Assembly: GCA_963978545.1 (NCBI GenBank)
Contig: OZ021730.1
Coordinates: forward strand, 10,485,796 to 10,549,795
Reading direction: 5' to 3'
Origin: Linyphia triangularis
Taxonomy: Eukaryota > Arthropoda > Arachnida > Araneae > Linyphiidae
DNA: 64,000 bases
In this document: piece by piece, positions 35,818-46,815 of the stretch
Layout of the letters: each line of letters opens with the position of its first letter
Numbering within the stretch: the stretch's first letter is position 1
Notes under the pieces: model-generated
What the model was told of the DNA's origin: nothing
What the model saw: only the letters and a program-made list of their open reading frames with translations
Databases searched by the model: none
Position numbers and translations under genes: made by a program

Positions 35818-36373
35818 CAAGGTGAGACCGAAAAGTAAGGTGACTGATGTCATAATAATCACTGTATTATATATTTGCAGATAAATACATCACTGTCCTT
35901 CAAAGTAGTTCCCGCCGTCTACAATACACTTCTGACAACGTTCATACAAGTTCTTGAAACTTCTGAAAAAGTCCTCCTTTGAGACTGTCTTAAGATCCTT
36001 GGTAATAGCAGCTTGAATGTCTGAGATGCTTGAAAATCGGTTTCCCTTCAGTGCCAATTTCAGTCTAGTATTACACCCTCCTTATTCCCCTGATCTAGCG
36101 CCAGCTGATTTTTTCCTCTTTCCACAACTGAAATTGGCACTGAACGGAAACCGATTTTCAAGCATCTCAGACATTCAAGCTGCTGTTACCAAGGAACTCA
36201 AGACAGTCTCAAAGGAGGATATTTTCAGAAGTTTCAAGAACTTGTATGAACGTTGTCAGAAGTGTATTGTAGACGGCGGGAACTAGTTTGAAGGACAGTA
36301 ATGTATTTATCTGCAAATATATAATACAGTGATTATTATGACATCAGTCACCTTACTTTTCGGTCTCACCTTG
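35818..36373. mobile_element. Mariner-derived fold-back element
   Basis: Two 246-bp arms (35818-36063 and 36128-36373) are near-perfect inverted copies around a 64-bp centre, with TA on both sides (35816-35817, 36374-36375). The outer end is CAAGGTGAGACCGAAAAGTA. Each arm contains the transposase C-terminus plus one terminal repeat, so the element has two right ends and no left end. That is the product of an internal inverted duplication. Confidence 0.9.
36064..36286 (+). pseudogene. Mariner transposase C-terminal fragment
   Basis: The frame contains YSPDLAPADFFLFPQLK, the block around the third catalytic Asp of mariner DDD transposases, then the usual helical C-terminus ending KCIVDGGN and a TAG (36284-36286). 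In the opposite arm the same codon is TAC (complement of 35905-35907), so the stop arose after duplication in this arm only. The first two catalytic residues and the DNA-binding domain are absent. Confidence 0.85.
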
Positions 36374-36509
36374 TATATTAAAAATTATATCTAATAAAAT
36401 TAGAAATAGATTAAATATTGATAAATGATGCTTCAAGGTTATATATTACACAAGCAGATATTTACAAATTATTTGCATTTTTTTCTGTTTAGTGTAATAC
36501 TTTCTTCAC

Positions 36510-36770
36510 AACGTTTCTGATAAGGGCGCCACCATGAGGGGTCAAGAGGGCTTATAATTTGGAAAAATAGTCAAATGATTTGGATCAAAATCGCCGTGTA
36601 AAAGCTTTTTGGTATGTTTTAAACATCCTCAACCTCCGAAATTTCTTGTAAAAATTCAATAAAAGCGTAAAAAGTTATAACAAGAATGTCTTTAACACAG
36701 AGTTCTCTTTCCTTGAGTAATGCCCATCAGCGATTTCAAAAATACCGCTAAAGTGTACAACTTTTTTAAA
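36510..36770. mobile_element. Family G fragment (right-arm part)
   Basis: GCCACCATGAGGG, AAAATCGCCGTG and AACACAGAGTTCTCT blocks match the inner right arm of the 39534-41637 element. No terminus is present. It abuts the TTAA of a family E element. Confidence 0.5.
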
Positions 36771-36774
36771 TTAA

Positions 36775-37199
36775 GAGGTTGTTATAGTAAGGACCATTCC
36801 CTATTCTCGCTGTATTAAAATCTTCTAGCCCAGTGCATTTAGAAACTACTTTCTATAAAACTTTGAAATTTGCTGAGTAGGTGCGAAAAAGATCATTTAA
36901 TGAAATGACATAAATTGTTTTCATTTCATGTCTATCTATTTATAAACATTAAAATTGAAACAACAAAAGACCAAACCAGTTGGAGCTACTGCATATGCAT
37001 TGAAATAAGGATTTCAAATACAAAATAAAATATATCAGACGCTATTTTCGAGTTTTTAATTTATGTCATCTCATTAAGTGATCTTTTTCGTACCTACCCA
37101 CCAAATTTCAAGGTTTTATAGAAAGTAGTTTCTAAATGCACTGGGCTAGAAGATTGTGACATAGCGAGTATAGGGAATGATCCTTACTAGGACTTCTTC
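36775..37199. mobile_element. TTAA-flanked element, family E copy c (simple form)
   Basis: TTAA at 36771-36774 and 37200-37203. Inverted arms of about 130 bp contain GTAAGGACCATTCCCTATTC, CCAGTGCATTTAGAAACTAC and the mirrored blocks. It lacks the F hairpin. This is the cleanest family member. Confidence 0.8.
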
Positions 37200-37373
37200 T
37201 TAATGAAAATATTAAAACGGAAATCACACCAATCCATATAAAGTAATTGAAAGTTGCTCGATCCCCCCCCCCCCCCCCGGTTTTTATTGTCATATATCCT
37301 TTTCCCACGATGCCAAATGTTATGAAGACTATCTTCTGACGGATCTGTGCAGGTGCAGCTATATTATGGTTAC

Positions 37374-37503
37374 TCTGTATTATGTAGTCGGACTTTGTTT
37401 GTTTGGCTGTACGAGCTCTTTTCTCTTCCAGCCATTTATCTCGTCTGTTCAAATATTCAAGAAAGCAAATAAATTCTTCCGCCTCTATAAAACACGCTTC
37501 CAT
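37374..37503 (-). CDS. Candidate first coding exon, unknown protein
   Basis: On the minus strand an ATG at 37501-37503 (context GGCGGCACATGG) opens MEACFIEAEEFICFLEY, then NRRDKWLEEKRARTAKQTK and SDYIIQ. It is rich in charged helical residues and quite unlike its AT-rich surroundings. An in-frame TGA lies upstream, so this ATG is the natural start. A possible donor (CAGA then gtaac) ends it at 37374; if unused, the frame stays open into a family E element, which argues for splicing. Two CACGTG boxes lie 55-85 bp upstream. The family is not recognised and no second exon was found. Confidence 0.45.
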
Positions 37504-37554
37504 GTGCCGCCCACATCGAAATGGTCAACTCTCTACCATCCCACACGAGCCCCC

Positions 37555-37589
37555 GTCACGTGGGAGGGGCGTGGTCAAAGACACGTGAC
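37555..37589 (-). promoter_or_regulatory. Paired CACGTG boxes, candidate promoter
   Basis: GTCACGTG (37555-37562) and CACGTGAC (37582-37589) are mirror images about 20 bp apart, with a GC-box-like ggggcgtgg between them. They sit just upstream of the candidate start at 37503. Such boxes bind USF/MITF-type bHLH-zip factors in animals. No TATA box is evident. Confidence 0.4.
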
Positions 37590-37701
37590 CTTCAATTGCA
37601 GGTCTTCACTTCATACAAGGTTATAATAGAAGTTATTGGTTGGCTCATAATTCCCACTACATTAGTAATTACGTCACAAGAAGTCTTCAACAGTTACATT
37701 A

Positions 37702-37738
<37 letters not shown>

Positions 37739-38068
37739 ATTGTTCAACGAAACTGTTTCATGTAACTTTGTTCGTAACTTTTTTTCTACAGTATATTTGA
37801 GGGCATTCAGTTAATATTCTAAACCCATGATTTCATGAATTTTTTTTTTCATAGCAAAAGAAATTATATTTACTAAAATTCTCGGAACAAAGTCGGCCTC
37901 CCCAAATATATTCTATTTTGTAGCAAATTGTAAAATGTTTCATAAAACTGTTTCATACTAATATTTTAACAAAGCTATTTTTAAGCCACACATTTGAACC
38001 CATTTAAATAGAAATTTTGAATAAGATTTCAAAAAAAAATAATATATATATATATAACGAAATAAGTA
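37590..38068. other. Unassigned
   Basis: Holds an A run (37705-37733) and a TA run (38042-38056). No exon found. Confidence 0.3.
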
Positions 38069-38508
38069 CACTGATCTCTACTACAACTTCTGGATAGCGC
38101 ATGTTTGGTTACTGACTTGAAGTTGAAGAAGGCTTAATAATCACCATAGAGATCTTTACTAACAACTTCCCTCAAAACTAGCTCAAATTTGTTTGTAACT
38201 ATGGGCAACCTATTTCAAAGCATTGTGGGGGGAAGTATTCAAATGGCATCATCTGCTTGCAGAGCAGAAACAGCTAATGAGCGATCCAGAAATTGTAGTA
38301 GAGATCGGTGCTGAAAGCAGATGATGTCATTTTAATCCTCCCCCCTATAATGCTTTGAAATAGGTTGCCCATAGTTACAAACAAATTTGAACTAGTTTTG
38401 GGGGAAGTTGTTAGTATAGATCTCTACGGTAATTATTAAGCCTTCTTCAACTTCAAGTCAGTAACCAACCATACATGCGCTATCCAGAAGTTGTAGTAGA
38501 GATCAGTG
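38069..38508. mobile_element. Hairpin element, family H, inverted dimer
   Basis: 440-bp inverted repeat with outer ends CACTGATCTCTACTACAACT and its complement. The left arm alone (38069 to about 38312, ending GAGATCGGTG) looks like a complete monomer as at 52152-52372, so this may be two monomers joined head to head. Confidence 0.7.
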
Positions 38509-39000
38509 AATAAATATTGCCGTTTAAAATTTTAAGACGAATTCGTAAAGGCACTTCAGGTCATTGTTGAAAGCACAATGATGAAATGAATCTTATGCAT
38601 TGCTGTGTAACTGTTATTTGCAAATTATTGGAGAAAAGTAAACTAGAAATTATGATTGGCTAATGGAATGTTAAATTTGAGTTTGTTCTTAAATGTCTAT
38701 TTTGATTGGTCACAAGCATGCCATAAGTGTTGGCATTCGTCGGAACTACACTCAAAATAAGTAATTTAAACTTACTCTCTGTATAACTGAAATATTGAAC
38801 ATCTATTGTTGTATTTCAATTTTTTATAAATAAAATGTTTGTCTTAAACTTAATGCATTGCATAAAGATCATTTCTAATCGGAGAAAATTGTACAAATAA
38901 GTTTAACTCAAACATTCGATTTATAAAAAAAATTTAAATACAACAATGGATGTTCAATTATACAGAGTAAGTTTAAATTATTTATACGTTCCTTCCGGAA

Positions 39001-39228
39001 ATGCTTTTGAACTTAAGTAGAACAGAAAACATATTCAATGGAATATGCATGAAGACGTCACAAACCACTGTTCTCAAGAATTTGTATCTTCACCATGACA
39101 ATGCTGATTCGCGAATCGCTAAAAAATTCGACTTTATTTTACCTGTGTATTTTGATTCGCCATACTTCACATTAAAAAAAATATTCGAATTTTTTAACAA
39201 ATTATATACCGGCGTAGTTGAACAGTAG
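39001..39228 (+). pseudogene. Possible decayed mariner transposase fragment
   Basis: The frame contains LYLHHDNADSRIAKKFDFI followed by SPYFTLKKIFEF. HHDNA is the hallmark around the second catalytic Asp of mariner transposases. The spacing to an SPY-like block and on to a charged C-terminus fits loosely. The rest is too diverged to be sure. Confidence 0.35.
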
Positions 39229-39284
39229 TAACTTATAACATTGTCATGCCCTTTTCATAGGACGCGCTACATTCTAGGAAGAAA

Positions 39285-39327
39285 AGGAGCAACCGGAAGA
39301 CTACGGAAGTACACGAGAAGTACGTCA
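39285..39327 (+). repeat. 43-bp block identical to inverted 47898-47940
   Basis: Both copies contain GAGCAACCGGAAGACTACGG and continue to AGTACGTCA with no mismatch, and each has attctaggaag or tttctaggaag-like sequence close by. The block carries CCGGAAG (ETS-like) and TACGTCA (CRE-like) motifs. Confidence 0.75.
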
Positions 39328-39533
39328 CAAAAGAGAATAGTACTATCCATAATAGCAAAGCAAAAGAATGCCATTAGTGGAGTTGAGATGTTCCAAAAGA
39401 CATGAAATATGAAAAAGGGAAAGGTAAAAATAATTAAATTGTCTTATTTGACGTCATATCTTATTGTAAAGCAGATAAATAGGCCACCATAAATTGGCAA
39501 AAAGGATAAATCAACAAATTACAAAGTAAACTA

Positions 39534-41637
39534 GGGGTGTGAAACATCGCACAACTTTCAGTTACACTATAATACTGACGTGAATTTATATTATTTACCG
39601 TTTTTATATTTTCAGCATTCATTTAGAAAAAATAGTCAGTTTGGCGATATTTTTTGTAATAATTCTTATCTGCGCCTCTAAAAAGGAAAACTTCCGCCAA
39701 AATGTTGATTATGGCTATTTACTTTTCGATAATTCTTAAATTATCCTTTCTTGTAAGTGGAACTGGGGAGAAGAGAAAAAACGGTCGTTTATGAACAAAC
39801 AAAGAGAACTCTGTGTTAAAAGCATTCGTTTTTCAACTTTTTACGCCATTAAAGTATTTTTACTAGAATTTCAGAGATGGGGATGTTTAGAACCCCATAA
39901 GAGGCATTACCACAGCGATTTCGATCAAAATTGTTAGAGCCGATTTTTAGCAATCATTGAAAAACATGTTTCTTTCAATGGCAGCTACCTTATGCGCATG
40001 CGCGATTTTGACGAAAACCTTAATGTTAGGTCCCATGGCGGCCACCAATCAGTACACCAAATTTAAACATCGTTGATCAATTTATTCGGGAGTTTTGTTG
40101 ACCACAGAGACACAATATTTCTCGATCACTTTTTTGAAATCAGAAAATTCCAAAACTTGGAAAAAGGCAAAAAAAACATTGCAATTTTTTTTTGCCGGAT
40201 GCTATACTTTTATTACCCCATGTATATTTATGGGTAATTGAAAGAAAAAAGACTCTTGATAATTTAAATCATAGACAATCTAAATTTTTTTTAACAAATC
40301 TATTGAAAATCTAAAGAACACATCTTTAAATTAAATTGGTGTTGTTCTAAGGCTCGATTTATTTTGTTTTCAAAATTATATTGTGCATATTTTAATCATA
40401 AACAAATAGAATGTGATATTTATAACAAAAGTCTATATTCTCTTAAAAGTGCAAAAATACTATTTTATATTCCTATTGACTGCACAAATTGGACTATAAA
40501 GAAAAAAACTAAAAAAATGCAGTGAATTATAACAAACGTAAAGTGATATACGCTCACAACACTTAAAGGAACTGTCAAGGAGGTTAATTTAAATTCAAGT
40601 AATTGTTAAAATTAAGGTTTGAATAAAAACTAGCAGCCTTGCACATCCTTCAATTGTGATCTGCACCACCTTGGAAATAAGCTTAGAGTCCATGCATAAA
40701 ACTACTACAATAAGATTTTTTAAAAAAAAAAAAGGATAATAACTAAAATGTTCAAATTATATTTCACAATTTGCTATTTCAATAAAAATTGTAAAAAAAT
40801 ACTTTAAAATGTGATGAATAAAAAAAAAAAAAACTCCCCAGCTATCCCTTTTGGAAATATGATGAGCAAATGAAATTTCTTATAAATTGCAATTCCTTAA
40901 ATTCTCTGACAACAGTTAATTGCAAACAAAGTCAATGGAGGTTTTATCGGATAGAAATTTCGCAATGAAGAGTAAGCGACTGCAGATATCTTAAAAAAAG
41001 TTTTCAGTATGTGATGGCTATCCTGCTAGTTTTTACTTTCAATTATCCATATGGTAATGAAAGTATGGTATTAGGTGAAAAAAAATGTCTGTTTTTGTGT
41101 ACATGGTCAGCATAACTCCCGATGTTCAAATTTGGAGTGCAGGTTGGTGGTGGCCATGGGATCTACCATTAAGGTTTTCGTCAAAAATCGTACATGCGCA
41201 TAAGATTGCAATCATAAAATATCATGTTTTTCCATAATTGCTCAAAAATGGTTTTAACAATTTTGATTAAAATCTTTATGCTAATGCTTGTTAAGGTGTT
41301 TTAATCGTCTCTACCTTTGAAATTTCAGTTGAAATGCGATAAAAAGTTAAAAACGAGTGCCTTTAATACAGAGCTCTCTGCTCTTGAGCATCGTCCATCA
41401 ACGATTGACTTTTTTTCTGTTTCACGCTTAAGGGCAATGTAATGTCTATCGAATAAACATTGCTAACTTCGCCACCATGGCTGATTTTTTTTTGCCCTTG
41501 TAAAAATTATTACCAAAAGTATTGGCAAACTGGCCATTTTTATTAAAATGAGTGAAAATATGAAAATGGACACCATAAATTTTATTGCAATGACGAATTT
41601 TCTAGTGTAATTGAATGTTGCGAGACGTTCCACACCA
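39534..41637. mobile_element. Family G element with about 700-bp inverted ends
   Basis: Left arm (39534 to about 40250) starts GGGGTGTGAAACATCGCACA. The right arm (about 40960-41637) is its diverged inverse, ending GTTCCACACC. Arms share ACACAGAGTTCTC-like, AAGGTTTTCGTCAAAA-like and TAAGGCATTACC-like blocks. The 700-bp centre has no transposase. Solo or partial arms lie at 5073, 20429 and 36510. The target duplication is unclear, so I leave it unclassified. Confidence 0.65.
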
Positions 41638-42203
41638 TAAGTTTTTATGTGTGCTCGTAAAGTGAAAAAGGGATGCTTGATATTTTGACAGACTCAATTT
41701 TACATTGTTTCACTTACAACCCAATTGAAAAAAAAATGTAACTCTTATACTTCATAAAAAATTTCAAAAAAAAGGGAGGGATGGGGGCATTTTTTGGCGG
41801 TGGGGCTCAAACATACATTGTTTTGCCACTGACCAAAGGTACTGAGGTTCACATTATGCATCGTCACATATGTGCCTTCCTTCTTGAAATTTACAATTAT
41901 TATTAAAAATTCACAGAATGAAGCCAGTGAGGCAAACATTATCGAGTATTTACTATAAATGCATTTGAACAGGAAATTAATTTCAATAATATATCTAACA
42001 TTTATACAAAATTAAAAAAAGTAAATTTTAACCACTTAAAATTATATGAACACCAATTATTAAATTTAGAATAGCAGCTTTTCATTTATTTTGGTACAAA
42101 TAACATAAAAAAAAAACTTTACTGTTGGGAAAGTTTTTAATTCAGTGGGTTTGAGTTTGTATTGCACAAGAGCCAAGCTAATTGTGGCAGTGCTGCACCT
42201 ACT
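41638..42203. other. 3' flank of the minus-strand exon chain
   Basis: AT-rich. A TTTATT at 42085-42090 is an AATAAA poly(A) signal on the minus strand, 114 bp past the stop at 42204. Nothing else recognised. Confidence 0.4.
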
Positions 42204-42310
42204 TTAATTGGGTATTGGTTGGTGGTCTTTTTGAGCGAGATCTACACAGCCTTCTGCTAGTGCGAAATTTACTGGATCAGTGAAAGCTCCACATTTGTTA
42301 GCTGAGTATT
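42204..42310 (-). CDS. Candidate terminal exon of a minus-strand gene
   Basis: The acceptor ATTTTGCAG ends at 42311. Taking two bases to complete a codon, the frame reads YSANKCGAFTDPVNFALAEG then CVDLAQKDHQPIPN and TAA (42204-42206). Composition is clearly protein-like. Phase 1 entry fits the exon at 42669-42757 exactly (A joined to AA gives Lys). Two Cys 17 residues apart are the only notable residues. A poly(A) signal follows at 42085-42090. I recognise no family. Confidence 0.4.
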
Positions 42311-42668
42311 CTGCAAAATCCATGGGGGTATACATATTTTCAGGTTAAACCAGTGGCAAACAATTCAAACAAATATTTAAAAATATTGTGTTAGCCACTA
42401 TGTAAAACCACCATATAATCATATTTTTTAATTAATAACATCATATAAATTATGTCCTTATTTAAAAGGTCCCAAATCTAAATTGTGTTTTAAAATGCAC
42501 ATTTTTATTCTTCTGCAAAAAATTCTCCTTTTACAATGATTGACTTTAATGGTAGTTGAATTCTGGGACATTTAATTGGATAAAATTACTTTCTAAGAAA
42601 GGATCATAAGTGTAAACAAACAGATTTCTAAAAACCTGGATGTAAACCTTTAATTTATGAAAACTTAC

Positions 42669-42757
42669 TGTAGGCTTTTATACCAGTTTTCTCCAGAAAA
42701 TTCCTATTAATGTATATTGCAGAATTCTTGTAATTTTTACAAAAGAACAAAGTAACA
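42669..42757 (-). CDS. Candidate internal exon of a minus-strand gene
   Basis: Acceptor GGCTTAGTTCAG at 42758 and donor CTACA then gtaagttt at 42668. The 89-nt exon (1 + 29 codons + 1) reads VTLFFCKNYKNSAIY then INRNFLEKTGIKAY, and the other two frames contain stops. Entry phase 2 matches the exon at 44368-44431 and exit phase 1 matches 42204-42310. Confidence 0.4.
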
Positions 42758-43580
42758 CTGAACTAAGCCAACCTTTTGAAAAATACATATATATAACGAA
42801 TTTAGAAAAACTGTATTTACTTTAGCTTCCGGTTACATAAAAAAAAAACCTGCCCATTTTTCTCAATAGACATACTACTTCTATGCATTTGTACAAGTTA
42901 AAGGAAAGCAGTGAATTAAATTTGCTGTCATTGTAAGAAATAATTTAAATTTTTAAATTATTACAGTTTAAAAATTGAATTACACAATCAATATAATGAA
43001 TTGCAAGACAAAATTAATGTACTACTTGACAAATTTTTTGAATAATGCACACACCTTATGCTAAAAAAGGCGATATAATCAATTTTGTTCCCACAAAAAC
43101 AGACATGGTACTGCTGCCCCCCCCCCCCCCAAAAAAAAACAGAACTTACATAAAAGCAATGAAAATCAGTAAAAAAACTCATTTTTTAAGAAAATGCCAG
43201 AAGTCAAACAACTTTAAACAATTAAATTATATAGGCAAACAGGTTAATCTAATTAAACCCAATTTTCTTCATACAGTAAAAAAAATACTAAAATTTTGAT
43301 CTAAAGAACTGAAATTAGATTTTCCGCTGAACTGTAGCATCTCTGAAAAAATCAAGAATCAAAAATTTAAATTTAGAGTTTTCAGCATAAAAGAAACTGA
43401 CCTAAAAATCAATCAACGAATACAATTACAGAACTATAATAACTTTTAGTAAAGTCCATTTATTTCAATAAAAAACATGAATAAAATGAATGCTTTATTT
43501 ACTAACAACACAAAGATTGGTATCATCATAAAATAATTCATATGAATTAATACAATTAAAAATTTAACAGACATTGTAAA

Positions 43581-43644
43581 TCATTCAAACATGTCAAATA
43601 GTATCGTCAGCCACAGCAGTCTATTTGAAGTTCTAGCACAGAAT
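43581..43644 (-). CDS. Possible alternative terminal exon
   Basis: Acceptor TTTCTTTCAG at 43645. Entered in phase 2 from 44368-44431 it reads FCARTSNRLLWLTILFDMFE and TGA (43581-43583). Minus-strand AATAAA-like signals follow near 43458 and 43494. It competes with the longer chain to 42204 and could be chance. Confidence 0.2.
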
Positions 43645-44367
43645 CTGAAAGAAATTATTAAAATCCTCACATTAAGTTACTATAAAACACAGTATACAAT
43701 ACACATGGAATAGCTTAAAAAAAAAAGTCAAAACTTTAAACAATTATACTATGTTGACTATAATTTGATTAAATTTTCCTTTTTTTTTTTTTTTAAACTA
43801 CATTTAATGTAATGAAATTAGTGTTTCCACTGATCTGTATTATGTTTGACAAAACTGATTAAATGTCATTAACTGCAACTTCAGATTTTTCTATTTAGTT
43901 TGGACACACATAAAAAACCTTATTCTAACAGAATGTAACTATCTTTAAAAATGTAAAGTTGTAGTAAAATCCCAAAGTAAGACTAACACTTGGGGTGTGA
44001 AGGATATAAATAAAATATATCCCCCCCCCCAAAAAAAAAACTATTTTAAATTCTTTTATTAAAAAATAAAATACTTTTGTTTACTGAAATTTTTACAATT
44101 ATTAGAACATATTAAGAGATTTTAAAGGAAAAAATAATGCGTTTATTTTGCTATTGACAAATAAGAATATATTTCTTTACGTCAAAAATATGGTTTTACT
44201 TGTTGGACATTTTATTATAGTTCATTTCAAACGTTTTATGATGATTCTTTAATTTTCAGTAAAGAGGTCAAGTAAAATAATTAGAGTCAAACTAAAACAA
44301 TACCATAAATAACATAATATAAAAGAGCTGAGAAATCTACGATTTAGGAGAAAAAAAATATATATAC

Positions 44368-44431
44368 CTGATCATATGCACTTTTTCTTTACACACTGTT
44401 GCACATTGAAAGCTGGAATTGATTTCAAGTT
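44368..44431 (-). CDS. Candidate internal exon of a minus-strand gene
   Basis: Acceptor TATTTTTACAG at 44432, donor CAG then gtatat at 44367. The 64-nt exon is open in one frame (2 + 20 codons + 2): LEINSSFQCATVCKEKVHMI. Another frame is open for 19 codons and then stops: NLKSIPAFNVQQCVKKKCI. The first frame chains in phase to 42669-42757. The second would end a short isoform if joined directly to 47149-47214. Which is used, if either, cannot be settled here. Confidence 0.35.
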
Positions 44432-45865
44432 CTGTAAAAATAATTGTTTTTTAGCTAAAGTAAACAGCTTCAATACATTCAATGAGTCAAATGCTTAGCA
44501 TAAAAATAAGTAAAAAAAATTACATTCCAAAAATATGAATAAAACTATTGCACTAAAATAAGTTCTTAACACACACTTCGAATGCAAAATAAACATATTT
44601 TAGTGAAATAATTACACTTCATTTATTATTCTACATGAGTGCTTAGGAAATATAAATCATTGTAACAATACTTTTATAGATATTTTTTTATTAGAATTTA
44701 GATGTAATTTTAAAGTTTATTCTTTCATACACATAAATCTTTCAATTTTTGAACCCCTGAAAAATAATTGAATTCGAATAAAATATAACTTTCCAATGTA
44801 AAATCTTACACGAATGCAAAATGTACAGAAAATTGGTAACCTGGTTATTTACAATAATTTTGGATTCCATCTACTGGATTACAAGTCACTTTTAGTTGGT
44901 GCAGCAAAATCCAAACTTATCAAAAACAATATTTCACAAATTTCTTTCACTTCTAGATGATAAACACATAGCAATATAATGTAAAATTTTAATTTAACAT
45001 AAATTATTTTACAATAAATTATTTTAACAGGTTAACCCTGTGTTCCAAAGTGCCCTGGATAGGACACATAAATGCAACTGTACTACCCTTGCGCAACACT
45101 CTTTCTATATTTTTTTGGAAATTATAATTTTGCAAACCGGTAATAGTCAAAGCATTTCATTTAAGCAATTTAATACATTATGTAGGAAGTGGATAGTAAT
45201 TACTTCTGATCTAGATTGATTTCTATTTGCTTGGGGCCAAGAAAAAACAGGTATTTAGGCTTTGAAGTCTATTGTCATTTAACAATAAAGTTTCAAATGG
45301 AATAAATCAGTAAAATATATTCCCTACAGATATACATATGTAGTTACAGAAATATAACCATATATACTTGCAACTTTATTCCTTTAGAATTCTAGCTGTT
45401 AAACTTGCAAATTTGTTTAACTTTTTCCTGCGATGTTTGTTTTTAACAGAGTTCAAAAGCAAAATGCTTAAATTGCAATAGCATGCATCGCAACCATAAC
45501 CTAATGGTTTTGGCAGTTCACTTCAACATATCTAAACATCAACTTTCAATACTAGAGCAGGATTGATTTTCACCTCAGTTGTTCAGTTCACCTCAGTTGT
45601 TGTTCGCTATACTTTTGACTCAGTGTTTTTTGCCATTTCGGATTCACTTTTGTTTAAATTTAAGTGAAAAAAAAAATGTACCACTACATAACTTATTTTT
45701 ATCATTAATACTAAAATCCAATTCAGAAATATTAATTTCTCATGATTTTCCAAAGTTGCCAGCAGTGACTTGTTTTTCCAAATGAACGATTCATTTGTAA
45801 AGAGCAATTTTTTGGTGGATAAAAATACAACGCTTTAAGTTAACATTGAATCTGAAATAACTTAC
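44432..45865. other. Intron-like AT-rich stretch
   Basis: No further exon with a compatible phase is found. A candidate (44824-44853) would create a stop at the junction and was dropped. A minus frame at 45607-45807 has no support. Confidence 0.3.
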
Positions 45866-45903
45866 AGGATCTTCTGTGTAGAGCACCAGAAATTCTTCTC
45901 ACT

Positions 45904-45981
45904 TTAATTGCCAACTAGCTTAAGAAACAGAAGCTGCAATAAAATGGAGATAAGGGGGACTGCAATGGTGAACCAAATTTT
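45904..45981 (-). CDS. Exon 2 of a putative 47-residue membrane micropeptide
   Basis: Acceptor TTTATATTGCAG at 45982. In phase 0 the frame reads KIWFTIAVPLISILLQ then LLFLKLVGN and TAA (45904-45906). The run from Ile-2 to Val is a single hydrophobic helix of about 20 residues with a Lys near its C-terminal end, as in one-pass small membrane proteins. A donor (ATCCT then gtaag) at 45866/45865 lies 38 nt past the stop, close enough for a 3' UTR intron to escape nonsense-mediated decay. With exon 1 the product is 47 residues. From the inner Met of exon 1 it would be 28, the size of arthropod SERCA-regulating micropeptides such as sarcolamban, but the sequence does not clearly match them. Confidence 0.5.
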   Translation of the reverse strand, partial: KIWFTIAVPLISILLQLLFLKLVGN

Positions 45982-46276
45982 CTGCAATATAAATACATGC
46001 ATTGAATATATTATTGTGGTTTTAAATTATGAAATATTTTGCCACTTTGTCAATATAAATTTTTTATTTCACAAACAATTAAATATCAACAAAATCACTT
46101 GGTAAACACTAATATTACAGCTCTACCACAATAAAAGGAAATCTATTTTCAATGCTACAATACAATAGGAGCTTTTTGAAAATTGGCATGATTTTGTTTA
46201 CAAAGTTAATAGTTTAAATTATAAAATATTAGCTTCTTTTTTAAATTAATACAGAAAATTTAATCAAACACTTACT

Positions 46277-46563
46277 GGGTACTCTTCCGTTAAGACGGGT
46301 ACCAGTTGGTACCAAGTTTAAATGTTTACATGATGCATAAATGTTATAGGGTTGCTATAACAAACAATGAATATATTCATTGTTTGTTATAGCAACTCTA
46401 TAACTGTTTGTTATAACAACCCTATAACTGTTTGTTATAGCAACCCTATAACGGTTTGTTATAGGAAATATATAAAATGATTCGAAGGTTACAAGTTTGA
46501 ATGAGATATTGCTTCAATTTGGCGATTTTTATCCAAAAAAACCCGTCTAAAGGAAGAGTACCC
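46277..46563. mobile_element. 287-bp TIR element with internal 24-bp repeats
   Basis: Ends GGGTACTCTTCC and GGAAGAGTACCC (an ACGGGT block continues the match inward) are flanked by acttact (46270-46276, 46564-46570). Inside, about three and a half units of GTTTGTTATAGCAACCCTAT lie next to an inverted partner, TATAACAAACAATGAATATA. It lies in the intron between the two micropeptide exons. Confidence 0.8.
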
Positions 46564-46815
46564 ACTTACTATTTACATAACTAGACATTTCTTAACAACT
46601 TAAACAATAAATTTATTTGCAAATTTTAATTAATCCCAAGCCTTCCATTTAATTAAATAGGTTTAAGCAATCAATTAATGCGTAAATTCTTAGTTTAAGT
46701 AGAAGGGTTGGTGCTATTTTGATAAGTTGGTGTCAAGGCTTAAACATGGCCAATTCAATATGGTGCCCAATTCAAAATTTATAACATGGTGGGATATTCA
46801 AAAAGGCTGTTCATA

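Larger units (their letters stand above)
38509..39533. other. Unassigned, with family I repeat
   Basis: A family I repeat occupies about 38640-38750. A mariner-like fragment and a 43-bp conserved block are listed separately. An inverted stretch around TTTAAACTTACTCTCTGTAT (38768) and its complement near 38955 brackets about 200 bp. Confidence 0.35.

Noticed and set aside
37132..37373. Extension of the 37503 frame to a 123-codon protein
   Set aside because: The second half crosses a C run and then a family E transposon, so only the first part is kept as a candidate exon.
44824..44853. Possible small exon upstream of 44431
   Set aside because: Its exit phase would create a TAA at the junction with 44368-44431, and its acceptor has a poor pyrimidine tract.
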